Shown: piece by piece, positions 1 through 12,900 of the stretch
Position numbering within the stretch: position 1 is the first letter of the stretch
Layout of the letters: every line of letters begins with the position of its first letter
DNA from: Archivesica marissinica
Lineage: Eukaryota > Mollusca > Bivalvia > Venerida > Vesicomyidae
Length of the DNA: 64,000 nt
Assembly (NCBI GenBank): GCA_014843695.1
Contig: CM026397.1
Location: forward strand, 36,302,924 to 36,366,923
Direction: 5' to 3'
Notes under the pieces: model-generated
What the model was told of the DNA's origin: nothing
What the model saw: the letters and a program-made list of their open reading frames with translations, nothing else
Databases searched by the model: none
Translations under genes and position numbers: made by a program

Positions 1-293
1 TCTTTTAGGGACATGTCTACATCCCCGCGAGGGGTTCGACATTAGAGGAAGATAGATAAATAATCTTTCATGTTCAAAATATATACGTTGTTTTCTACAT
101 CATCTGTTGTTTCACGCATGCGCGCTGTGCGTATTTACATTTCGTGTGTTGATAAACAAATTCGCGTATGACGGTTTAAATTTATTGGAATTTTAGCGTT
201 TCTGAGCGACTATTTCGATTTTTGTAAACACACACACATTAGTATTTATATTTTACCCAAAACATCCTTTATTACGATGTAATGCTGCTTTAA
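1..293. mobile_element. Right half of the 9914-10523 element family, cut by the window edge
   Basis: About 290 bp aligns to 10233-10523, including the ATGTAATGCTGCTTTAA terminus. The remainder to 771 shows no exon or repeat that I recognise. Confidence 0.8.
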
Positions 294-771
294 GGTTATG
301 CCTGTTTCTATATACAGTCCAACCTGTGTTAAAGATCAAATAAACAACTGATAAAAACAATGAAAATAATGTGCGTAGAGGAATTACATCCCATTCAGCA
401 AGTTTTATTATTATTACTGGCATACAAAAATCAGGAATATATATGTAGCATGTGCGTATTGAAATACTCCACAGCGAATGCCACACTTCAAAGCAAAGCT
501 TTCCCAATGTTACGATGCTTTTAGGCAGAGATAGCATTGTTCATGGATCCCATGTCTGCTTAACGACCATTTGCAACAGCATTTTATTATCAGCTTAGAC
601 TCGATTGCCACATCAAACATTTGCGAAGGCACCAGTACCCTAATAATGGTGGTTTAAGGGAGACTACGAATAACACACAAAAAGTAGCGGTGTCCATATA
701 CTATCAGGCGCCACTCTCGGAGTCCTTTGCAGGGGTTTGGTTCGCTAATGACGTGTACTATGTTTACTTAG

Positions 772-909
772 ATTGTCCAATAGGACGTTTTGGCCACAAC
801 TGCGATAGCGAGTGTCACTGTGAAGAGAGCGGCGAGGCGTGTGACAGTATCATGGGTATATGTAAATCCGACTGTGCCTTGGGCTGGTCCGGCTTCGACT
901 GCCAAACAC
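772..909 (+). CDS. RPTP exon 1 (first visible): EGF-like module
   Basis: 138 nt, phase 1 to phase 1. It encodes a cysteine-rich EGF/laminin-type module starting near [14 protein letters not shown] and ending GWSGFDCQT. Acceptor is tttacttag and donor is gtaagt at 910. A 1-1 symmetric exon is typical of shuffled extracellular modules. The 3' end with its donor is copied again at 951-1010. Confidence 0.88.
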
Positions 910-3900
910 GTAAGTTACATTTGTTCGCATATAACATTATAGTACCATTGGTATATGTAAATCCGACTGTGCCATGGGCTGGTCCGGCTTCGACTGCCAA
1001 ACACGTAAGTTACATGTGTTAGATATAACACATTATAGTACCATTAATATGCATAACTCTTACATGCATTGGGGGTATGTGGAAGGTCGCCGGTTCTACC
1101 CAGATGCTCATCGTGTCTGAAATACAACTCTAAAGGACATCGAGGACCTTCCTCCTCCACCAATACCAGCTGGGAGTCGCCATATGACCTAAGCTGTATG
1201 TGAGAATTTAAACTCAAACAAAGACTTACCATGAGTTGGACGTACTTTGACTGTCACGCACATAATTTACACGTGTTCGCTCGCAATGCAGTGTAGTACC
1301 ATGGATATATGTAAATCTCACATATAATATGATGGACAGGCTTCAACTGTGATACACATGTATGCGTTCTGTACATATTGAATACGGTGAAGCGTGTAAT
1401 ATAATATTAGGAAATACAACTATTGCTTTGGTCGGATAACTTTCGGATTAACCAGATCTATTTTACTACCAGACTCTGCTATAGAGCATTCATGATACCC
1501 CAGTTAACAACAGTTATATCGACTCACATCAATAGTTAGTGTTATTTAATCTGATTGCTGTCACTGCAGCTGTTGCTGCCATTGCATTATTGAATCGAAC
1601 TGTACATTGTACTGCTCAATAAAGCTATACATATTTGAATCCCTTACTTATGGGATTCAAATAAGTTACTATGTAACCTTTTCCCCAATATAGTCTATTC
1701 TGTTACAATTATTCTTGTATCTTATTCTTGAATACAAATATTGTTTAACCCTTTCAACACCACAGACCTCTAAATTGGCTTACAAAAAAGTGTAGATCCA
1801 GATGAGCCGGCTCGTCACGAGCCGTCTCATCAGGATCTGCACTTTTTGCAAGTAGTATTACTAATTTTAGACAAAATTACCCATCTTGATAAATGAACTG
1901 GTCCGAATGTAATTTTCTTATTCATTTATTGGTTTATGAATATCATGGACCAGTCCATGTCAGTTACTTGGTGTTGAATGGGTTAAGCAAAACATTTGCA
2001 CATTTCTGTTTATACAAATTTATTTTAGCTCGATTGCGAAACAAGTTCTTACAACTTATATTAATCACTCTCTAGACCTCATTCCTGATGGAATCCATCG
2101 CCACAAGGAAGAAGAGGCAACGTGGAAATGAAATGCCTTGCCTCGAACTCCGGACCTCTAAACTCTAACGTCCCTTTCCTGACTTATGTTCTTCCCTCCA
2201 AATCCTACCATGTATACATTCGTCCTCTTCTTGGTAAATCTATGTTCACATCCTTCCCGTTAAGTATACCATCGTGCCATTCCAGTCACACATGCACGTG
2301 CAAAATGCTGTGGTAGTCACATAATGTACGAGGAAACTCTAAATTACCATTAGTTTAAACTTTATTTATTTTACGATTGCGAAGCAAGTTTTAACAACTT
2401 ATATTAATCACTCTCGATGGCGCGGATGAAAGCGTAAATGTGGTCATTCGTGTGTGTGTGGGGGGGGGGGGAACCGGAATACCGGGAGAAAACCCACCTG
2501 TCCGATCTGGCGACCACCGTCCCATCTCACATACTTCCCGGTCCGAAGATCGAACACAGGTTGCATTGGTGCCAATCGAGCGCGCTAACCACTGCGCTAA
2601 TCGGACAGCCTCCAATAAATTACCATTGTATTGTTCAATACGTGTATACGTTTATATATTACAGCGGAGAGATGTTCCAGTAACAGTTATGGCTGGGAAT
2701 GTTCCGAGAAATGTTACTGCACCAATACCAACCATTGTGACCGGTTCACAGGTCCTACTCCTCAATGTAACTGTCGGACTGGTTTCTTCAACGACCCTTT
2801 CTGCGAACCAGGTAATGAGCCACAGTGTGTGTGTTTTACGTTTATTTATCGTCGCTACCGGTTGCCCATATGAACGACGCCATTTTAGATTGTTGGAGGA
2901 TAGTACAATGATACAGACAAGGGACCCATTCCAGTGTCTCCTCTGGTTCTTTTACGTGCACGACACGAGACCTCGGTTTAAAGTACCATCTGAAAGACTG
3001 TTAATCTTATTAGGGTCAGACGGGGGATTGAACCTGCGATCCCTGAGTCCAGTCCCAGTCCAGCGTGTTAACCACTAGAGTACAGATCCGTCTGTGAGCC
3101 ATAGCAGTAAGTGTGTAGGATTGTATTCTAGGCTTCAAGTCAGTTTCTCCAGTCACTATATGTCACACTCCATTACGATTTCTTGAAGCGTTTAGTTGCT
3201 GGGTTATGGTCAATTGTAATAGTTTGGAAGTCATGCTAGCGCAGTGGATGTACGTTCGCTTCAGGTGCGAAAGGTCCGGAGTTCGAGCCCTGCTGGAGCC
3301 GTTACGATTGTGCTCTTAGGTAAGGCATTCAAATTCCACATTGCCTCTTCTCTCTCCTTCGTGGCGATGGATTCCATCAGGAATGAAGTATCGAGAATGA
3401 TTAATATAAGTTGTAAGAACTTGCTTCGCAATCGAGCTAAAATAAAGTAGTATAAACTAATTGTAATAGTTTATTTGTTCTGTTGACCAACGTGCAAATG
3501 TGTGGAAAGCCGACTCCTACTTCATAACAGGAAGTGTAGCAACCAAGTAAGAAGATCATCTCAGTAAGTACAAATCAACAACATATATAATTATTAGGGT
3601 ATACAAATTTATGTTAGCTCGATTGCGAAACAAGTTCTTACAACTTATATTAATCACTCTCGAGACCTCATTCCTGATGGAATCCATCACCACGAGGGAG
3701 AGAGAAGAGGCAACGTAGAATTTAAATGCCTTGCCTAAGGGCACATTCGTAACTGCTCTAGCGGGGCTCGAACTACGGACATTTCGCACCTGAAGCGAAT
3801 GTGCATCCACTGCGCTATCACGACTTCCACAATATATATATATAATGAGTGTGTACCCTGTACATGATTCGTGTAGATACTGCAAGACAATGTAATACTC

Positions 3901-6900
3901 ACGTGATAGATGTCAACACCTGCTGCACCATGAACATGATTTGTTTACGCTCTGGAAGGATGATGTTTCAGAACTATTCATATGATATATGACACTATCT
4001 GCTGTATCATATAGATGATACATGTAAACTTTGAAAGGTTAATGCAAAACAATATAATCAAATGATGCATGGCAATATCTGCTGTATCATATAGATGATG
4101 CATGTATACCTTGAAAGGTTAATGCAAAACAAACTAATCAAATATGCATGACAATTTCTGCTGTATCATATTGATGATGCATGTAAACTTTGAAAGGTTA
4201 ATACAAAACAAACTGATCAAATGATGCATGACACCGTCCGATGCATCAGATAACATATTCACCCTTGTTCAGCTCTACTAGCCGTGGTAATTATGTACCA
4301 CTCGAAAGCCGATTTAAATAACCGAATGTGAGTTGCAGTTGTTTAGCAGATATTCGTGTTTCGCTGTACCAACTATATGCAGTGAAAATGTTCGTGCAAT
4401 TAGTTACATAGGGAGTGTACTGTGTGTGGACTAGTTCTGAATATGCCCTTCCTGTTTTATTTGCACGTGCATATATATAATCACGATTGTGTTTATAGTT
4501 CGTGTATAATAATGCCATTACTGTTATTGCTACGCCGTCATTATTGGAGATAACACGTGGTCCTCACTGCAAACTTGTTTTTATTGTCATCCCAGAAGTA
4601 TCATGTACTAATCAGCGCCAGGTAAATGTCTTACCTGTCATTAGCATAGTACAGACCTCTTGGCGGAGATTCAAACTCACACACATCGATTTCAAAGGCG
4701 CAGTACCAACCTCTTCACATTTGCCTTTATCTGTATTTTTGTTGTAATTGTGAATCTATATTATGTCTTCAGTCACCTCCCCAAGGATCATCAGTTTTGG
4801 TAACGAACGTGTAAACCAGGGTCAGGCATCTGTATTCAACTGCACCGTAGCGGCATTCCCGACTCCGCGGGATGATGAAATTAGACTTCTCGCTCCAATT
4901 GGGAAGCACGTTACTCTTATACAGTCCCTCGTGCTGGGTGGTTTTCTCTACACGAGATCAAGTCTGTTCCAGGTAAGTTTTTATATTATGTTTATGTGCT
5001 ATGAGTGTACTACATATTTAGAGTGCATCCTTGTATTCTCGGTTTAAAGCGACACTACATTAGTGAAAAGGCCAATTTCTACAGAATGTAATTTCCTATT
5101 ATATGGTATAATTGTTTTTCCAAATATTTGCCTCAAAAACTGAATATTTCAGCAAATAAACAAATGTCGTATACGCGGTTTGTTGACATAACAAAATAAT
5201 GTAAAATAGGTCGACAGTCATGCGTAATACAACGAGTGTATCCTGAATAACACTATTTATAGTACAGATTTACTGTTATATTTCACACGTGTGCCTATGC
5301 ATATTTATTTGTAGACTAATCTTAGTCAAACTATCCATAAACGACAGTAGCACGCGTTTAGTATTGACTCCAATGACAAATAAACGTCAATTCAGGAGCG
5401 TGGATGAACGTTATTTGAAATGATCCTTTCACTTTTGAAAGTTTGAAAACCAGAAAAACACTGTATATTGATTCATTGTTAGTGTTCGAATGTATTCGGA
5501 AGAATTTGTAGTAGCAATGCATTTCTACGTGAACAAAATGCATTTTAATGACTTTTTGTGATGTAATGTCGCTTTAATCATGTTAATCCAAGCGTTTTAA
5601 TTTCCGCTTGAATTCTCGACGATTTTATAATGTCTTGACAAGAATAGAATATGTTCTACGAATAAAATGAGATCCAACAGCAACCTGGATATCTTGCTTC
5701 GTCGTGTAAGTCACGTGGCTGTATGTTTTATCATCAGGCCTTGTAGTGACATAACATTTTAAGTGGTATGTTTCAAATATCAGACACGTAGCTACTATAA
5801 GGCTCTGAAGGCCCGGCTGCAGGTTGTCCCAGAAAATGAAAACTAGCAAGTTTCAACAACTTGTATTAATCGCTCTCGTTGGCGCGGATGAAAGCGTATA
5901 TGTGGTCATTCATGTGGGAGGAAACCGGAGTACCCGGAGAAAGCCCACCTGTCCAATCTGGCGATCACCGTATCATCTCACATACCTCCCGGTCCGAGGA
6001 TCGAACCCGGGTTGCATTGGTGAGAAGCGAGCGCGCTAACCACTGCGCTAATCGAACATCCATTTATTTAGGGCACAATCGTGTGCTCGAACTCTGGACC
6101 TTTCGCACCTGAAGCGAACACTGCGCTATCACGACCTCCAGCAGTCTTTAGAATACCATGGTCCATAGATATGGAACACTCTACCATTTGAAATATATAT
6201 ATATATATATATATATAGATATCAGAATGACACGTTATAGTTTACACCCAGGTCAACACGGTTAATGTGAACGAGAAGTACAGCTGTATAGTGAGGGCTA
6301 TTGCGGGCAATACGTCGATCACAAAGGAAGCAGATGTATTTCGTAAGTATTAAAGATGTTTTTTTACACGTGTTTGTGTCTATTGCGGGCAATACATCCA
6401 TCACAAAGGAAGCAGATGTATTTCGTAAGTATTAAAGATGTTTTTACACGTGTTTGTGTTTGTTTTTTGTTGTTGTGTTTTTTTACAGTAACTCAAATAC
6501 ATTTTAATAGAACAATTCAATCTAAAACAATATCACAAGAGAGTTTGATTCTGAAGCATAATGGACCAAGTTGGCATAGTGACTGCAGTTGGTGGCTCCT
6601 CACTTGTAACTTGAAACAGTTATGCAAACAGGGGGGGGTGTATACGTTTATTTATTCACTACCTAATTATTTTTGATAATACTTACAATATTATACCCGG
6701 TATTGGCATCATACTGGTAATAAGCACGTATATATATCATTCGATTTAACTCTTTCACCGCCGGTGTCGCATAAAAGCGCCTTTGCAATATAATGCCTTG
6801 AACTCGACCAGACACAACAGAACGTGGGTCTGATCAGGTTATAATTATGCTGATTGCTCTTCAGACAGTGAAGCTGAAGCATCTGTCCGAATAGCAAACA

Positions 6901-9900
6901 ACATATATCCTGATCAGACGCGGCGATACGCAGCGGATGGTCTGGATCTATGTTGTTTGCGCATTGCTTTGAATTTAGTAGTCGCTGAAAGAGTTAAGCA
7001 ATATTTTTTTCAGAAATACGCAGTAAAATAAGTATTTTGGAATATTTTTAGTTGTTCAGTTTGTGTTTTGTAATAAAGATGTGATATATCTTTGATGGAA
7101 TCCTTCGTATGTCGTTTTAATGTAATAATAACCATATAATGTAGGTGTGCGTTTTCTATGTCCTCTAGTATATAATGTAGGTGTGAGTTTTCTATGTCCT
7201 CTAGTATATAATGTAGGAGTGCGTTTTCTATGTCCTCTAGTATATAATGTAGGTGTGCGTTTTCTATGTCCTCTAGTATATAATGTAGGCGTGCGTTTTC
7301 TATGTTCTCTAGTATATAATGTAGGTGTGCGTTTTCTATGTCCTCTAGTATATAATGTATATGTGCGTTTTCTATGTCCTCTAGTATATAATGTAGGCGT
7401 GCGTTTTCTATGTCCTCTAGTATATAATGTAGGTGTGCGTTTTCTATGTCCTCTAGTATATAATGTAGGTGTGCGTTTTCTATGTCCTCTAGTATATAAT
7501 GTAGGTGTGCGTTTTCTATGTCCTCTAGTATATAATTTAGGTGTGCGTTTTCTTTGTCCTCTCGTATATATGTTGGTGTGCGTTTTCTATGTCCTCTAGT
7601 ATATAATGTAGTTGTGGTTTTCTATGTCCTCTAGTATATAATGTAGGTGTGCGTTTTCTATGTCCTCTAGTATATAATGTAGATGTGCGTTTTCTATGTC
7701 CTCTAGTATATAATGTACGTGTGCGTTTTCTATGTCCTCTAGTATATAATGTAGGTGTGCGTTTTCTATGTCCTCTAGTATATAATGTAGGTGTGCGTTT
7801 TCTATGTCCTCTAGTATATAATGTAGGTGTGCGTTTTCTATGTCCTCTAGAATAATGTTGCCATGTGATTATAATATGCACTATCTCCATTTGTATATAA
7901 TGTAATAGATGAGTGAATTATATCTTGTATTTATAGTGCGTCCAATGTTGATTAATCCACCGAACCTCATCAGGGAACACATTTCCGGCACAGAGATTCC
8001 CCTAGAGTGGCCTCCATGGAGTAGGTCACGTGGTGACACTGGAGACCCTCCTATCATGTGGTACAGTGTGTGGCTGCGAACACTGGGGGAGGCGTCGTTT
8101 AGGTAATTACTGATATATATTATGTATAAGTTTTGCCTTACTTGGCGTTTATATTATTTAAACACACCGCGATTGTTTTAAGCTATTGTAAGTTCTTGGA
8201 AATGTAGATATGTGTATATTACTGTTTGTTCCGTACCTCTTTTATTCGAATTTTAAAAGGAGCGTTATAATTTGACTCTGGAAAAGTAGATATAAAGCTG
8301 TTTTAAATGTTAATTAACCGTTGCTTACTATTAACAGTCTTTCAGATGGGACTTTAAACCGAGGTCTCGTGTCGGTGCTGTACACCGTGCACGTAAACGA
8401 ACCAGGAGACTCTGGAATGGGTCTCTGTCTGTATCATTGCGCTATCCTCCAACATCTAAAATGACTAATCTCTTCAGGAGGCTTCGCTCATATCGGCAAC
8501 CGGTATCGACGATAAATAAACGTAAAACACACACTTACTATGTAGTTGAATACCACATGTGGTACCGCGGTGATATAGTCTCTGGCATTATCCATATTTC
8601 AATCAATTCGATTTTTAATCAATAATAGATTACTGAAATTATTTCACTATCGGATTGATCCTATTGCTTAGTAAATACTATTTATATTATCTATATATAG
8701 AATGTTAACTGTGGTCCCGGAAGTGAAATGCCATGAGCGGTCTATCTGTAACTATACAGTGATGGATCTCACGCCGTACACAAACTACGTTCTCTATATA
8801 TCAGTCCGTAGACAGGGGGATACACTGGATGGATCTCCAGGACCGATGGTGCACGTGAAAACTAAGTGTTCAGGTAAATGCTTACGTAATTAGAATGGGA
8901 ACAATGATTGTATTAAAATATTAATTACATGTTTCAGCTTGTACTTTGAATGTTTTGTTTTATATAATTTGCAATAGATCTACATTTAATTTAAAATGTG
9001 ATACATATATAATTCATTCTTCAGTTTCTAATCACCCATAACAAAACATGTATAGCAATCTGCAAATTACAGTCTGCAGTTTTAAACACACATTCTCCCA
9101 TACAAATATAACAGTCTGCGAATTACAAATTGCATAACTGATCTGCGTTTTATGCACTTTTTCCCCATAGACATTCAACTCTCTGCAAGCTGCTGTCTGC
9201 AGAACTGCTCTGAAAACGCAGACTGCAACTTGCAGTCTGCGATGATGATTGAGATTATTTACCCTCGCCGCCGGCGAACCATATGGGCGAGCGTTGCAGT
9301 CTGCACACACTTATCTGCGTTATATATCTAGCCTAAAAGCAAGATGGCGGCTGAAAACCTTGCAACAGGCCACTAGTTTACCTGTTTTGTGGGATTACTG
9401 CCCCTATCCCTAACCCGATTACTGCCCCTATCCCTAACCCCCTTCGATAGGGAATATGAAATTCGCGTCTATGACAAACACGACTTGAACATTGGGAGGG
9501 TTACTTTTTATAGGTCAACAAACATGTGTTTGTTTTACGATTAATTCTTTAAAATACTCAGTCCAACGTTAGAGGTTCGTGATTGTGATGGGCATACTGT
9601 AGTACGAGAGTAACATAATGAATATGTACAGGTTAATTAATCAATGTAATTATATTTAATTATATTGGTTACTAATGATGTTTTGTTTCAGTAATTAACT
9701 TGATTGAGTTAGTTAACACACATTATATGATTGGTGCATGTGTTTTATCACTATTGAAATGTTTACATGGGAACATGGTAGTTTATGAATGCAGAATAAG
9801 CATGCTTACATGTAGATATTGTCCAGCATCCATGTGCCAAGTACATTTGACTGCTGGCCAGTATATGGGCTGGGAACATAAGCAGAGTGTGCATTGTTGT

Positions 9901-12900
9901 TAGAATATAAGGCTTAAAGCAGCATTACATAGTATGAAATAAAAGATATTTGAAAAATTCAATTTTTACGTATGGGTAGCAATGCTGCTACACATTCTAA
10001 CATTATACTTTGTATGCTTATGTTCATTTGGTAAACAGTGTTTTTTTTGCGATAAAACAAACTCGAAACCGAAAGTAGGACTTTCCGAGTAGATCGGTCA
10101 CGCACTTGTTTACAACCGGAACGCATTGTCCGCACTTGTTTACATTCGGAATGCATTGTCCCCATTTGTCCCACGTTGTCTTTTTTAATTAAATTACTTG
10201 ATATGTTGATTCATACCTCTGTTAGCTAAGTCTTAGGGACATTTCTACATCCCCGCGAGGGGTTCGGCATAAGAGGAAGATAGATAGATAGTCTTTCATG
10301 TTCAAAATATATACGTTGTTTTCTACATCCTCTGTTGTTTCACGCATGCGCGCTGTGCATGTTGACATTTCGTGTGTTGATAAACAAATTCGCGTATACG
10401 ACGGTTTAAATTTATTGGAATGTTATCATTTCTGAGCGACTATTTCGATTTTTGTAAACACACACACATTAGTATTTATATTTTACCCAAAACATCCTTT
10501 ATTGCGATGTAATGCTGCTTTAACCATTGATTCGTCACCACAACTAACCTTTGGACAGTGTCTTACAGAAAACGTAACGCGTACGTAAATTCAATATTTC
10601 AGAGCCTACAGAGAGTGCGTTGATCACCTCCATTACTGGAGAGTATCAATTTAACAACACATACCCCAAGACCAGGCTTACAATATACTGGGAGGTATGT
10701 ATTGCTTTGTATTTAATACATGATAATGACTTTTGGGACACATGCCCTGTGTAGAGTGTTATTTTAGCTATATTTCTTCCGATCATTTAAGTGAGATGTA
10801 TACGGTGTGAGATGGTACGGTGGTCACCAGATCGGACAGGTGGGTTTTCTCCGGGTACTCCGGTTTCCTCCCACATGAATGACCACATTTACGCTTTCAT
10901 CCGCGCCAACGAGAGTGATTAATATAATTTGTTAGAACTTGCTTCGCAATCGTTGTAAAATAAATAAAGTTTAAACTTTAAGTAAATTTAATAACATCTT
11001 TTAGTTTATACAAATTTATTTTAGCTCAATTGCGAAACAAGTTCTTGCAACTTAGATTAATCAGTCTCGAGACCTCATTCCTAATGGAATCCATCGTCAC
11101 GAGGGAGAGCGAAGAGGCAACGTGGAATTAATGCCTTCCCTAAGGTCGCAATCATAACAGATCCAGCGGGGCTCGAACTCCGGGCCTTTCGCAAACGCGC
11201 TACCACTGCGATATCACGACTTCCACCATTTGATTTGTTCATTAGCTACATATGATTGTTGAACTGTTGTCATATTGATCAGACATTGTATACTACATTG
11301 TACCAACGAACCATTTACCAATGTGAAATATATTTAAACCATTTAACAATGTGAAATATATTTAAACCATTTACCAATGTGAAATATATTTAAAGTGGGT
11401 TAATTGTTTTCTTCGTTGTAGAACTTATTATGTACATTGGGCGTGCTTAATGTGTGTGGAGGCCGAGTTTGTAAATATTGCTAACATTAAACACGTCCAA
11501 TGTAGTTCATACCCCGATGAAAGAATTACTTATATTTACATTTACATTAATTATGCAAAGAATATCATAGAAACGCTGCGCAACATAAGAATGCACATCA
11601 TTAACCCATTTCATTCTGGATACCATTCAAACAGTATTTACCAAGAACATAGAGCCAGATCAGCCGCCATGGAACGTGCCGTCTGATCAGGCCCTATGCT
11701 GTTTGCTATTCAGATGATCTTGCTGAAACACTTGGCTATGTAGCAAACAACATAGATCCTGATCAGCACGCATCGTCACGCTGCGGCTGATCTGGATCTA
11801 TGTTGTTTGCAAAAGCCTTTAAATGTATCCAGAATGAAATGGGTTAATAAAGGAATTCGAACGAAAATAGATACAAACATGTCATATACGTTCCATCAAA
11901 GAACAATGCAATAGCGATGTAGAGTCAAACCTGTCTATAAAGGCCACCCTCGGGAATGTCAAAAGTGGTCTTTGTTGACAGGTGGCCTCTCAATAGAGGG
12001 TTAAAATGCATTGAAAATGGCTCGACAGGAGAGAAAAATGGTGGTCTTTAGAGACAGGGTTTTCATATGCGGCCTTTATTCGGAGGTGGCCTTTAGCACA
12101 GGTGCGACTGTATATATATATCCATTTTATTTCTGTCCGCCTACGTGGTCGAGTGGTTACGGTCGCTGACTTGTATACCACTGTAACCTATCATCACTGA
12201 TGGTCACGGGTTCGAGCCCCGCTCAGGCCGTGTCTCATTTATATGAAAAAGTTGGCAGTTTCTTACGGAGGTTGGTGCACCCAAGTACTGGTTAACCGCT
12301 GGAGCCTGTCCAGGAAAGGTGTTGTTAGGTAAACTGCCCGCCGGCGATATAGCCCAAAGTGGTGCTGATGCAGGCATAAAACCCGAAATATAACAATAAC
12401 CATTTTATTTCAATTCATTACAGGATGCACCAGAGAGTACATGGAGTTGCAAGAGTATCAGGAAGTACCAGATTCTAGTCTCTAAAGGTGAACCGGATGT
12501 GATGGTGACCCACGTGGCAGGACGATCATACAAATACTTCCAGATATCAGAGCTAGACCCATCAACAAGATACTGTATCTCTATTAAATACGAAAATAAT
12601 GAGGGATTCTATAGCAAACAATCCGCTGAGAAATGTGTTACATCACCGTCTACAGGTAATCCATCTCTGCTCACAGTTTGTACACTACCAATGTTTATGC
12701 ATTACATAGTTCTTTTGTGAAGTGATTTGTTGCTAAATATTTAAGAAATAATAAGTATCAACCGTGGTATATCGCAGAATAACCCGAGTTTGAAGTTCTT
12801 ATGCGTAGAAATATATCACGAATGCCGAAGGCATGGGTGATATCATTCTACGCATAAGAACGATAAACGAGGGTTATTCTGCGATATACCACGGTTGATA

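Noticed and set aside
951..1004. Alternative EGF exon downstream of exon 1
   Set aside because: The copy has a donor but no acceptor of its own, and covers only the end of the module.
2440..3078. 212-codon open frame on +
   Set aside because: Runs across SINE-B, exon 2 in the wrong frame and SINE-C.
7035..7855. CRISPR-like array
   Set aside because: Copies are directly adjacent with no unique spacers, in a clearly eukaryotic intron.
7147..7890. Open frames with [10 protein letters not shown] repeats on + and the antisense on -
   Set aside because: Non-coding minisatellite derived from a transposon terminus.
9394..9442. Telomere-like ccctaaccc sequence
   Set aside because: Only two imperfect copies of a longer phrase; no (CCCTAA)n tract.
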